Part shown: one piece after another, positions 31,956 to 39,799 of the stretch | Layout of the letters: every line of letters begins with the position of its first letter | How positions within the stretch are numbered: position 1 is the first letter of the stretch | Assembly (NCBI GenBank): GCA_022826345.1 | Contig: JAJDVB010000067.1 | Span: forward strand, 1-64,000 | Source: Alphaproteobacteria bacterium | Lineage (GTDB): Bacteria; Pseudomonadota; Alphaproteobacteria; UBA828 | DNA length: 64,000 nt | Reading direction: 5' to 3' | The notes under the pieces: generated by a model | The model's database searches: none | Told to the model about the DNA's origin: nothing | The model's input: only the letters and a program-made list of their open reading frames with translations | Program-made: the position numbers and the translations under genes

Positions 31956-33130
31956 CGGGCCTCGCTTGGGAGCGTTGCCGGCCCGGCCGCCCCGCCTGCT
32001 GCGTCGCGGTAGTGCGCGGGCAGCCGGCCGGAGAGCGTCATCACCGTATCGAGCGGCGTCATCCCGAACCACGCGGCGAGCTCGTCCAGCCCGATCGCCG
32101 CATCGCCTTCGCCGCCGAGCAGCCGCACGGCATCGCCGACCGTGGCGGCTTCGATGTCTGTGAGATCCAGGACCATATGCTCGAGCGACACCGCCAGGAT
32201 CGGCGCCCAATGGCCGCGTATGAGCGCCTGCGGCCTGCTGCCCGGCACGGGTCGAACCAGGCCCTGGGCGACACCGATGGGCGCGACGCCGGTGCGCCGG
32301 CCGTGTCGTATGCCGTAGCTGTCGCCAATCGCGATGTCGCTGCCCTGCGGGTGGTCGGAGACCTGTATCAGCCGGCTCCCGATCTCGGCCAGGACAGGCC
32401 GGTACGCCGAGAGGTCCGCGAGCGAGTCATCGGCGAAGGGCGAGAGGCCGTAAAGCAGGTGGCCGACGCAAACCGCGTTGGCCTTATCGGACAGCCCGGC
32501 GGCGACGCAGGCGCTTGCGCGTGCCTGAGTGACCGGCGGCACGAGACCGCGCGCTGCGAGGCGCGCGAGCAGCGCATCGAAGGCGGCGAGCTTCTGCTCG
32601 GCCCAATCGCGCCCCTGCGCGTCGCCGAAGGGCAGATGCGTGTAGAGCCCTCGGACCTCCAGGCCCGGCATGGCGGCCAGTTCATCGAGAAAGACTTCGG
32701 CCGCCTCGAGCGGCACCCCCAGCCGCCCCAATCCGGCATTGACCTTGACGTAGACCGGAACCGCGTCACCAACCGGCGCCGCGCGCGCTGTGGCTTCGGC
32801 GCTTGCCCGATCGACCACCGTCGGCACCAGCCCGGCAGCGATGAGATCAGCCATCCCCGTCGGCAGCGCGCCCGCGAACATGACGATCGGTGTGCAGAGC
32901 CCCTCGGCGCGCAACTGGCAGGCCTCGTCGAAAGAGCCGGTCATGAACGCCGCCAGCCCCTCGCCGTCGAGCGCCCGCGCCACGGGCACCGCGCCATGAC
33001 CGTAGGCGTTGCCCTTGAGCGCGGCGATGCAAGCCTGATCGGGTCCGATGCGGCAACGAATCTCCGCGAGGTTCGCGCGCAGCCGATCCAGATCGTAAAC
33101 CGCCCAACAGGGATGCGCGTCGTCCGCCAT
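31952..33130 (-). CDS. Alanine racemase-fold PLP protein lacking the catalytic tyrosine
   Basis: 392-aa fold-type III PLP protein. The PLP lysine is Lys39 in ALKGNAYGHGA, Tyr43 is kept, Arg136 (GLGRLGVP) and His165 (YTHLPFGD) are kept. By alignment to Geobacillus alanine racemase, the residue equivalent to Arg219 is Cys221 (AVCVGHLLYG), catalytic Tyr265 is Ile268 (SDIAIGDSYG), and Tyr284 is Val287 (PIGVAQG instead of IGYADG). Without Tyr265 two-base racemisation is not expected; another PLP reaction, such as lyase, epimerase or decarboxylase chemistry, or a degenerate role is more likely. Translationally coupled to the PhyH oxygenase. Automatic annotation would call this alr, which I think is misleading. 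Confidence 0.85.
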   Translation of the reverse strand: MADDAHPCWAVYDLDRLRANLAEIRCRIGPDQACIAALKGNAYGHGAVPVARALDGEGLAAFMTGSFDEACQLRAEGLCTPIVMFAGALPTGMADLIAAGLVPTVVDRASAEATARAAPVGDAVPVYVKVNAGLGRLGVPLEAAEVFLDELAAMPGLEVRGLYTHLPFGDAQGRDWAEQKLAAFDALLARLAARGLVPPVTQARASACVAAGLSDKANAVCVGHLLYGLSPFADDSLADLSAYRPVLAEIGSRLIQVSDHPQGSDIAIGDSYGIRHGRRTGVAPIGVAQGLVRPVPGSRPQALIRGHWAPILAVSLEHMVLDLTDIEAATVGDAVRLLGGEGDAAIGLDELAAWFGMTPLDTVMTLSGRLPAHYRDAAGGAAGPATLPSEAR

Positions 33131-33274
33131 GCGACCGCTGTGCCTTAACTATCCATCAGCGCCCCATGCTAGCGAGACTCGTGATCCGGGAGAAATCGCC
33201 CGAATCCATCCACAGGCGTGGCCGAAGGCGCTATCTTGACCGGTCCCAGCCTAAAGACTGGACCGGAAAACGTC

Positions 33275-33622
33275 ATGACGGCGCTCGAAGACCTGCCTTA
33301 TACGATCACCGAACACGACATCGTCGCCGAAGCTGACGGCATGCGCGTGCAGATCATGACCATCGGTGCGGGCGAGGAGGTCCCGTGGCACTACCACACC
33401 ATCGTGACCGACGTATTCGTCGGCCTCGAGGGAACGGTGGTGATCGAGACCCGGGCGCCGCGCGCCCGCCACGAGCTCGAGACCGGCAACCACTGCGTCG
33501 TACCACCCATGACCGCGCACCGGGTCTCCGGCAAGAACGGCCGAGGCTGCCGCGTCACCCTGGTTCAGGGCGTGGGTGAGCACGACTTCAATCCGGTCGG
33601 CAAGGCTACGGCGCAGGAGTAG
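33275..33622 (+). CDS. Small single-domain cupin protein
   Basis: 115-aa cupin. Motif 1 is GAGEEVPWHYHTIVTDVFVGLEG, with the two histidines in HYH and Asp instead of the usual Glu four residues on. Motif 2 is PPMTAHRVSG. Metal binding is probable through the two motif-1 histidines and the motif-2 histidine. The start MTALEDLPYTITEHD is chosen; an upstream GTG extends the frame but adds no family sequence. It lies 44 bases ahead of a deacetylase-family gene and a tautomerase gene on the same strand, and so probably serves the same pathway as a small isomerase, dioxygenase or binding protein. Function is not assignable. Confidence 0.82.
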   Translation: MTALEDLPYTITEHDIVAEADGMRVQIMTIGAGEEVPWHYHTIVTDVFVGLEGTVVIETRAPRARHELETGNHCVVPPMTAHRVSGKNGRGCRVTLVQGVGEHDFNPVGKATAQE

Positions 33623-33666
33623 GTGAGTCGGGATTATCCGAGGCGGCGCACGGGACCCAAGTCGTT

Positions 33667-34560
33667 ATGATTCGCACCCACGGTCGCTACCCCTACTCCA
33701 ACATCACCAAGCGCCCGGTCTACGACTGGCCGAACGGCGCCCGCCTCGCCGTCTACGTCGCGGTCAACATCGAGCAGTTCAGCTTCGGCGAGGGCAAGGG
33801 CGCGGCCATCGCCCCGCCGGACCAGGCCAACAGCCACAGCGTCTTCTCCTGGCGCGACTACGGCAACCGGGTCGGCATCTGGCGCCTGCTCGAGCTGTTC
33901 GATGCTTTCGACATCCCCATCGAAGCCCAGATGAACCTCGCCGTCTACGAGCACTGCCCCGACATTCCGAAGGCACTCAGGCAGCGCGGCGACGAGATCC
34001 TGGGCCACGGCCTCACCAACTCGGACATGCAGGAGCACCTCGACGAGGCGGCCGAGGCCGCGCTGATCGCCGAGGTCACTGAGACCATCGAGCGCCACGA
34101 AGGAAGCCGCCCGTGGGGCTGGATGAGTCCCTGGCTCTCCAACAGCGCGGTCACTCCCGACCTGCTGCAGGAAGCGGGCTATCGCTACTTCATGGACTGG
34201 ACCTGCGACGACCAGCCGATCTGGATGACGACGCGCGCGGGCCGCATCCTGGCGATGCCCTACCCGGTCGAGTGCAACGACACCCGCAGCATCGTCTGGT
34301 ACGGCCACACTGCCGCCGAGTTCGTCGACATGCTGATCGACGGCTTCGACGAGATGCTGGCGCAGAGCGAAGGGCAGCCCCTGGTGTTCCCGATCTCCAT
34401 CCACCCCTTCGTGATGGGGCGGCCCTACCGCATACGCCATCTGCGCCGTTTTTTCGAACACATCGCGCCCCTGCGCGACCGCATCTGGCTGACGCGCCCG
34501 CGCGACATCTGCGCCCACATCGAGAGCCTGCCCCAGGGCACCGTGCCCGGCGATTCGTGA
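33667..34560 (+). CDS. Polysaccharide deacetylase (NodB-fold) family protein, PuuE-like, copy 2
   Basis: 297-aa NodB-fold protein of the allantoinase PuuE-like clade: the opening YDWPNGARLAVYVAVNIEQF and WGWMSPWLSNSAVTPDLLQEAG are characteristic. The classical metal ligands are changed: Glu36 stands where the NodB aspartate should be, and the H-x3-H pair is His114 and Asn118 (GHGLTNSD). PuuE itself is reported to work without metal, and a related clade with GHG-x-TN is common, so activity is still plausible. It follows the cupin gene and precedes, by 53 bases, the tautomerase gene interrupted by the insertion sequence. Compare copy 1 at 16.7 kb, which keeps the full His pair. Confidence 0.85.
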   Translation: MIRTHGRYPYSNITKRPVYDWPNGARLAVYVAVNIEQFSFGEGKGAAIAPPDQANSHSVFSWRDYGNRVGIWRLLELFDAFDIPIEAQMNLAVYEHCPDIPKALRQRGDEILGHGLTNSDMQEHLDEAAEAALIAEVTETIERHEGSRPWGWMSPWLSNSAVTPDLLQEAGYRYFMDWTCDDQPIWMTTRAGRILAMPYPVECNDTRSIVWYGHTAAEFVDMLIDGFDEMLAQSEGQPLVFPISIHPFVMGRPYRIRHLRRFFEHIAPLRDRIWLTRPRDICAHIESLPQGTVPGDS

Positions 34561-34713
34561 GCCGCAGGGCGCCCCGCTACACCCCATTCGCCGTCTGAAA
34601 GGAGATACCATCGATGCCCGTCATTCGCGTCGAAGTCCCCACCGGTACGCCCGCCACCACGCAGAAAACCATCCGCATCGAAGTCAAGGCGGCGGTGCTC
34701 AAGACCCTCGCGC

Positions 34714-34733
34714 CTAATACTACAGTTGCGTTT
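34714..34733. repeat. Left IS end: CTAA target duplication plus 16-base terminal inverted repeat
   Basis: CTAA (34714-34717) is followed directly by the inverted repeat at 34718-34733. The same CTAA recurs after the right end. The repeat match becomes imperfect after 16 bases. Confidence 0.95.
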
Positions 34734-36149
34734 TAGTTCGGCTTATGTCTTTCTGGGCCGAACGGCTGCGGAGGGGTGGATCGATGAGCGTGGCGGATTG
34801 GTCGGGCTCGCTTCTGGACTGGGAGCGGGAGCTGGGGTTGTGGAAGTTGCGTCTGGGCCCTGTGTTCGGGCGCCGTGAGGTGCGCGAGACGGGGAGCGCG
34901 TTTTTGGACGGTCTGCTGTCGGGGATCGCGCGCAAGACGGGCTGGATGATGGCGGAACAGGCAGGCCTGTCCCGGCCGTGGCGGATGCAGGCGCTTTTGG
35001 GCCGCAGCCGCTGGGATGCCGAGGCGCTGCGGGACGAGGTCCGTGCCTATGCGCTCGAAGCGCTGGGCTGCGCGGACGGCGTGCTGGTGGTCGATGAGAC
35101 GGGCTTCGTGAAGAAGGGCCGGCATTCGGTCGGCGTTGCGCGGCAGTATTCAGGCACGGCGGGTCGTGTCGAGAACAGCCAGGTCGGTGTCTTTCTCGCC
35201 TACGCGGGCCCTCTTGGGCAGGCGCTGATCGACCGCCGTCTTTATCTGCCGCGCGCGTGGGCCGAGGACGGTGCGCGCCGGGCCAAGACGCAGGTGCCCG
35301 ACGAGGTCGGCTTTGCGACCAAGCCGGCACTGGCCCGCGCGATGATTGCTGCGGCGCTCGATGCGGACCTGCCCTGCGCCTTCGTTCTCGCCGATGCGGT
35401 CTATGGCTCGGACAGCCGGCTGCGACGCATGCTGGAAGAGCGAGGGCAGAGCTATGTGCTGGCGGTGCGCAGCAACCACACGCTGCGCGTTGTCACCCCG
35501 GCCGGACTGATCGAGACCGATCCTGCGACCGCGGCCGATGATCTGGACGACGGGGCCTGGGCGGCCCATGCCGCTGGCGAAGGCAGCAAGGGCCCAAGGC
35601 TCTACGACTGGGCTCGCATCGCCCTGGGCCGGCCCTGCGACAAAGGGCGGGAACGATGGTTGCTCATCCGCCGCTCCCGCAACGATCCCAACAAGCGGGC
35701 CTACTCTCTCGTCTTCTGCCCCCAAGACACCACGCTCGCCGAACTCGCCGGTGTCGCAGGCCTGCGATGGACCATCGAGGCGTGCTTCCAGAGGGCCAAG
35801 GACGACCTCGGCCTCGACCACTGCGAGGCCCGCTCCTGGCACGGGTGGCATCGCCACATCAGTCTCGTCATGGCCGCAGCCGCCTTCCTCGCCAAACTCG
35901 CTGCCGACCTGCGAAGCGCCGCATCCGGCAAAGAGAACGAAACGAGTCCCAACCCGCCAATCGCCGCCTGATGCTCCTCGCCGCCCTCGTGCCCTCGGTC
36001 CCCGAAATCCAAACCCTTCTCGCCCGCCTGATAGTCAAACCGTCGCACAGAGCTTCCGACATCATCCAGTGGTCTCTATGGCGACGACAACACCAAGCCT
36101 CAGCAGCTGTTTCTCACTACAAGAAACGACTGTAAACGCAACTGTAGTA
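34718..36149 (+). mobile_element. IS701-family insertion sequence, 1432 bp
   Basis: The element is bounded by 16-base perfect terminal inverted repeats (tactacagttgcgttt at the left, its complement at the right) and flanked by the 4-base duplication CTAA, which fits the YTAR target preference of the IS701 family. It carries one transposase gene on the plus strand. Everything needed for mobility appears intact, and the flanks join perfectly to restore the host gene, so the insertion is recent. Confidence 0.95.
34745..35971 (+). CDS. IS701-family DDE transposase
   Basis: 408-aa DDE transposase. The catalytic acids can be assigned as Asp117 (VLVVDETGFVKKG), Asp217 (FVLADAVYGSD) and Glu345 (LRWTIEACFQRAKDDLGLD, the Y/W-x2-E-x6-K motif). 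The KKG after the first Asp and the SRPWRMQALLGRSRWD segment near residue 75 are usual in this group. The frame is uninterrupted from a start near the left inverted repeat to a stop 178 bases before the right end, so the enzyme is probably functional. An alternative start is the Met 13 codons further in (MSVADWSGSLL). Confidence 0.95.
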   Translation: MSFWAERLRRGGSMSVADWSGSLLDWERELGLWKLRLGPVFGRREVRETGSAFLDGLLSGIARKTGWMMAEQAGLSRPWRMQALLGRSRWDAEALRDEVRAYALEALGCADGVLVVDETGFVKKGRHSVGVARQYSGTAGRVENSQVGVFLAYAGPLGQALIDRRLYLPRAWAEDGARRAKTQVPDEVGFATKPALARAMIAAALDADLPCAFVLADAVYGSDSRLRRMLEERGQSYVLAVRSNHTLRVVTPAGLIETDPATAADDLDDGAWAAHAAGEGSKGPRLYDWARIALGRPCDKGRERWLLIRRSRNDPNKRAYSLVFCPQDTTLAELAGVAGLRWTIEACFQRAKDDLGLDHCEARSWHGWHRHISLVMAAAAFLAKLAADLRSAASGKENETSPNPPIAA

Positions 36150-36153
36150 CTAA
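36134..36153. repeat. Right IS end: 16-base terminal inverted repeat plus CTAA target duplication
   Basis: The inverted repeat occupies 36134-36149 (aaacgcaactgtagta), the exact complement of the left end, followed by CTAA at 36150-36153. Confidence 0.95.
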
Positions 36154-36413
36154 GCAGACCAAATACGACTACGTCGCCGTGCGGGAGGTGGTCGCTGAGA
36201 TCGGCGACGGCGTGCCCTTGGTCGAGGTCGACCTGCGGCCGGGTCGCGAGCCTGAGCGCAAGAAGGCGCTGGTCGATGCCATCGCCGAAACCCTGAACGA
36301 GACGATGGGCGTCGACGCCGCCGACATCTACGTCGTGTTCCGCGAAAACCCGGCAGAGAACCACTATTGCGGCGGGGAACCGCTTCCCGCCTGGGTGCCG
36401 GCCGACGTGTAGT

Positions 36414-36444
36414 CTCAAGAGTGTCGTTCGGCGCCCGACTTGAG
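36414..36444. terminator. Hairpin between the tautomerase remnant and oxygenase copy C
   Basis: Outer arms ctcaag (36414-36419) and cttgag (36439-36444) enclose a second short pairing (gtcg with cgac). It sits in the 45-base gap between two convergent genes and could stop transcription from both sides. No U-run. Confidence 0.35.
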
Positions 36445-36457
36445 TGCTGAGCGACGG

Positions 36458-37516
36458 TCAGTGGGTGAAGCGTGACTCGGTGTCTGCGGTGCCGAACTTC
36501 TCGCTGTCCTCGTCGCTCCATTCTTCGCCGGACGACTGGCTCTCAAATTTCTCGATCATGTAGTCACCAGCGAGGATCGGCGGGTATTTCGCCGGTTGAT
36601 CGGGCCCGTAGCAGGTCGGCAGGCACTCGATCACCGCATCGTGGTTGGGCATGATGAAGTGGCAGGCGGAGAGGCGCTCGCCGGCGGCGAGCGGTGGGTT
36701 GACCACACGATGCCGCGTGGACTTCCAGCGATCGTTGGTCCAGCGCATCAGGAAATCGCCGATATTGACCACGAACGACCCGGCAACGAACGGCACATCC
36801 ACCCAGGCACCGCTTGGGCTCCGCGCCTGCAGTCCGCCCGGCTTGTCCTCGATAAGACAGATCGTGAGATTGTCGTAGTCTGAATGCTCGCCGGCGCGGA
36901 GCTGACCTTCCTCGGGTTCCTCCCGCTGATCCGGATAGTTGAGCACGCGGAGGATGCTGAACCCCCTGTCGATCTTGTCCTCGAAATGGTCTTCGGGCAG
37001 GTCGAACGCGATCGCGGCGAGCCGGTGCAGGTGCAGACTCAGGTCGTCCAAAGCCCTGATGTACGCCTCGTACGTGGGGCGGAGCGTGGCCGGGTTCTCA
37101 GGCCACATGTTGGGCCTGAAAAGCGGCAGCGCTTCCTCGGTGCGGCAGGAGGGATGATCCGGCACCGCGAGCGGCCCGATCGAGAGGGATTCCTTGAGGT
37201 CGGGCGGCGTTTCCACGCCGATCGTCGCCGAAAGCTGCTCCGTGCCGACCGGCTCGTAGCCCCGGCTTCCCTTCTCCTCCTTCCGCTGCTTGATTTCGAG
37301 CTTCTCCTCGAGCGGCAGACCGAAGAACGCCTTCGACTCGCGTTGCACGCCCTCGATGATCGCCGGGTCCACCTGGTGGCCGGAAACCAGGAAGAAGCCG
37401 ATATGCTCGCAGGCACGGCTCATCTCGTCCGCGACCCGCTTCTTGTCGGTGTGGCTGCCCCCGAAATAGGGGCCGATGTCGATGAGGGGAATTTCCGAGA
37501 GGGGGTTGGCCGGCAT
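36458..37516 (-). CDS. Isopenicillin-N-synthase-like non-haem Fe(II) oxygenase, copy C
   Basis: 352-aa enzyme collinear with copy A (15559-16617) without any gap over the first 300 residues. Iron ligands are again His211, Asp213 (GEHSDYDNLT) and His269 (KSTRHRVVNP), with Arg281/Ser283 (RLS). Long stretches such as DLPEDHF and RWTNDRWKSTRHRV are identical between the copies, and even the C-termini match (DSEKFGT). The start MPANPLSEIPLIDIG aligns with copy A's; an ATG 11 codons upstream is less likely. It faces the deacetylase/tautomerase genes rather than being cotranscribed with them, but repeats the pairing of this oxygenase type with a PuuE-like gene. Confidence 0.9.
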   Translation of the reverse strand: MPANPLSEIPLIDIGPYFGGSHTDKKRVADEMSRACEHIGFFLVSGHQVDPAIIEGVQRESKAFFGLPLEEKLEIKQRKEEKGSRGYEPVGTEQLSATIGVETPPDLKESLSIGPLAVPDHPSCRTEEALPLFRPNMWPENPATLRPTYEAYIRALDDLSLHLHRLAAIAFDLPEDHFEDKIDRGFSILRVLNYPDQREEPEEGQLRAGEHSDYDNLTICLIEDKPGGLQARSPSGAWVDVPFVAGSFVVNIGDFLMRWTNDRWKSTRHRVVNPPLAAGERLSACHFIMPNHDAVIECLPTCYGPDQPAKYPPILAGDYMIEKFESQSSGEEWSDEDSEKFGTADTESRFTH

Positions 37517-37691
37517 GGGGATCCTCGCGCCGTACTTCGCGCCTTCCACCGCACCTACCGTCGCGTCCCGGCTGCCGAGGTGCGACCCGCGGGCGGCGCG
37601 GCGACCATGGCAATAGGGCAGCCTAGCCCGGAATTCCCACCAATGTCATGGTCCGCGCGTGGCCGTTCTGCCCAGTCAGCGCGCGGCTCCG

Positions 37692-39758
37692 CTACACGCC
37701 GATATCGATCTCGAAGTCGCCGTAGCGGTTGACCGTCAGGCGCTGGTCCTTCCAGACCACCAGGGTCGAGCCCTCGGTTTCGATGATGGCTGTGCCGGCG
37801 ATGCGGTTGCCGGGTTCGAGCCTCTCGCCGTCGAAGGTCTCGACCAGCTCGAAGCGCCCTTCGTCGGGCAGGTACGCCTGGCGGGAGCCCTTCGCCGCCG
37901 CCGAGGGATCGGGCCCTGCCGCCGGCAGCTCTTCCGGCGTCACCGCATCGACCCGCCCGACCGCCTCCACCCGGCATGACACGAACTCCGCCGGATAGCC
38001 CTCCATGCGGTAGTGGTAGAGCACGTCGTGGGCGTCCTCAAAGGCAGCCACGATGGCCTTGAGATGGTCCGCCGTCAGGGTCTCGGCAGACGGCACGGGC
38101 GTCTCGATCTCGTAGACCTGGCCGGAGTAGCGGGCGTCGATGAAGCGCCTGAGCGTCATGTTCTCCGGCGCAATGCCCTCCTCTCCCAGCGTGCGGGTGA
38201 GGGCGTGCTCCATCTTGTCGTAGAGGGCGGAGAGCCTGGCGAGATCCGCCGCCTCGGCAGCGGTGTTGAAGGAGCGCACCAGGTTGTGAGTCACATCCGC
38301 CCGCATCAGGCCCGACGCGCAAAGCACGCCCGGCCAGCGCGGCACGATCACGCGGGATATCCCGAGCCTGCTTGCGAGCGTGCCGGCCTGCAGCGGTCCG
38401 GCACCGCCGCCCACCCGCAGCGTGTAGGGGCGCGGGTCGATCCCGCGCTCGACCGAGAGGAGCCGCATGGCGCCCGCGAGCCGGCTGTTCATGATCTCGA
38501 CGATGCGCGCAGCGGCGCCGGTGAGATCGAGCCCGAGAGGCTCGGCGATCCTCTTCTGGATGGCCCCGTCGGCGAGCGCCGGCTGAAGCACCGTGCGCCC
38601 TCCCAGGAAATAGTCCGGGTTGATGTAGCCAAGGTGCACGAACGCATCGGTGAGCGTCGGCTCGGTTCCGCCCCGGCCGTAGCAGGCGGGACCAGGATTG
38701 GCGCCCGCGCTCTGCGGGCCGACACGGAGCGCGCCGCCCGCATCGAGCCATGCAATCGAACCGCCGCCTGCGCCGATAGTGTGGACATCGACCGAGGGGA
38801 TGGAGATCGGCTCGGTGTCGAGGCGCTTCGCCCTGGTGATCGGGATCGAGCGGTCCGGCAGCACGCACACGTCGAAGCTGGTGCCGCCGGTGTCGATGGT
38901 CATGACGTCAGCGCTGTCGGTCAGCTCGCCGTAATAGACGCCGGCGAGCGCGCCGCCCGCCGGACCGCTCGCCACCAGCGGGAGCGGGTTTCGCAGGATG
39001 GCGTCGATCGTTGCGTGGCCACCGTTGCACTGCATCACCAGCGGCTCGCCCTTGAGTCCGAGCCCGCTCATGCGGACTCGAAAACTCTCCAGATGCGCGC
39101 GGACCTCCACCATGATCCCCGCACTGAGCACGGTGCAGAAGGTGCGCTCCCACTCGCGGATCACGGGCAGGACGTCGACGCTGGCGAGCACCGGGATGCC
39201 GTCCCCAAGCTCCTCGCGCGCGATTTCCTGGGCCCGCCGCTCGTGCGCCGGGTTGATGAACGACCAGAGGAAGGCGATGGCGACCGCCTCGACCCCTTCG
39301 TCCTTCAACGTTCTGGCCGCATCGCGAACGTCTTGCTCCTCCAGCGGAACGATCACCTCGCCGGCCTGATCGATTCGCTCGCGGACGGGCCGCCGCAGGT
39401 GGCGGTCCAGCAGTGACCACGGCGGCGGCGTGCGGAGATTCCAGCGGTCTGGCTTGTTGCCCTCCCGGAACCACAGAATGTCGCGGTGCCCGTGGGTGCA
39501 GAGCAGGCCGGTTTTCGGCAGGCGGCGCTGGACGAAGATGTTGGTGGCGGTGGTCGAGCCGTACACGAAGCGGTCGCAGGCGCCGAGCAACGCGGCGATA
39601 TCGGTGCCGAACTTGGCGGCCAGTATCTCCAGGCCGTGGATCACGCCATCGGTCGGGTCCCCGGTGGTCGGCACCTTGGCAGACTGGACGGCGCGCCCGT
39701 CGGACGCGACGCAGTCCGTGTGGGTTCCGCCGATGTCAATGGCGGCGACATAGGCCAT
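37692..39758 (-). CDS. hyuA: Hydantoinase/oxoprolinase family subunit A (HyuA-like)
   Basis: 688-aa ATP-dependent hydantoinase A subunit. The actin-like ATPase phosphate motifs are AAIDIGGTHTDCVASDG at the N-terminus (Asp8) and MTIDTGGTSFDVCVL around residue 290, followed by the GAGGGSIAW stretch. Length is right for HyuA (about 680-700 aa). HyuA/HyuB complexes open cyclic amides such as N-methylhydantoin or 5-oxoproline with ATP, and related pairs are acetone or acetophenone carboxylases. It lies 41 bases downstream of hyuB on the same strand. No gamma (acetone carboxylase-type) subunit is adjacent, which favours a hydantoinase or oxoprolinase role. Confidence 0.9.
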   Translation of the reverse strand: MAYVAAIDIGGTHTDCVASDGRAVQSAKVPTTGDPTDGVIHGLEILAAKFGTDIAALLGACDRFVYGSTTATNIFVQRRLPKTGLLCTHGHRDILWFREGNKPDRWNLRTPPPWSLLDRHLRRPVRERIDQAGEVIVPLEEQDVRDAARTLKDEGVEAVAIAFLWSFINPAHERRAQEIAREELGDGIPVLASVDVLPVIREWERTFCTVLSAGIMVEVRAHLESFRVRMSGLGLKGEPLVMQCNGGHATIDAILRNPLPLVASGPAGGALAGVYYGELTDSADVMTIDTGGTSFDVCVLPDRSIPITRAKRLDTEPISIPSVDVHTIGAGGGSIAWLDAGGALRVGPQSAGANPGPACYGRGGTEPTLTDAFVHLGYINPDYFLGGRTVLQPALADGAIQKRIAEPLGLDLTGAAARIVEIMNSRLAGAMRLLSVERGIDPRPYTLRVGGGAGPLQAGTLASRLGISRVIVPRWPGVLCASGLMRADVTHNLVRSFNTAAEAADLARLSALYDKMEHALTRTLGEEGIAPENMTLRRFIDARYSGQVYEIETPVPSAETLTADHLKAIVAAFEDAHDVLYHYRMEGYPAEFVSCRVEAVGRVDAVTPEELPAAGPDPSAAAKGSRQAYLPDEGRFELVETFDGERLEPGNRIAGTAIIETEGSTLVVWKDQRLTVNRYGDFEIDIGV

Positions 39759-39799
39759 GGACGGCTCCTGGTTGGTCGTCCGCAGGGTGCGGGTTGGGG

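Larger units (their letters stand above)
34614..36412 (+). pseudogene. Tautomerase-superfamily gene (4-oxalocrotonate tautomerase-like) split by an IS701-type insertion
   Basis: The ATG at 34614 has GGAGAT upstream and encodes MPVIRVEVPTGTP, with the N-terminal proline that is the catalytic base of this superfamily. After codon 34 the frame runs into the insertion sequence. Deleting 34718-36149 and one copy of the CTAA duplication restores a perfect reading frame (CCT AAG CAG ACC) to the TAG at 36410, giving a 120-aa protein. Its C-terminal half contains VPLVEVDLRPGREPERKKAL, IYVVFRENPAENHY and GGEPLPAW. The intact protein would be a fused, two-unit tautomerase of the dehalogenase/malonate-semialdehyde-decarboxylase size class. 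As it stands the product is a 34-residue stub, so the gene is inactivated unless the element excises. Confidence 0.9.

Noticed and set aside
31952..33130. Calling the racemase-fold gene alr
   Set aside because: Three active-site positions including the catalytic tyrosine are substituted, so the family name is kept but the function is not assigned.
36179..36412. The 78-codon frame after the insertion sequence as an independent gene
   Set aside because: It is the C-terminal part of the interrupted tautomerase, without the catalytic N-terminal proline and without its own ribosome site.
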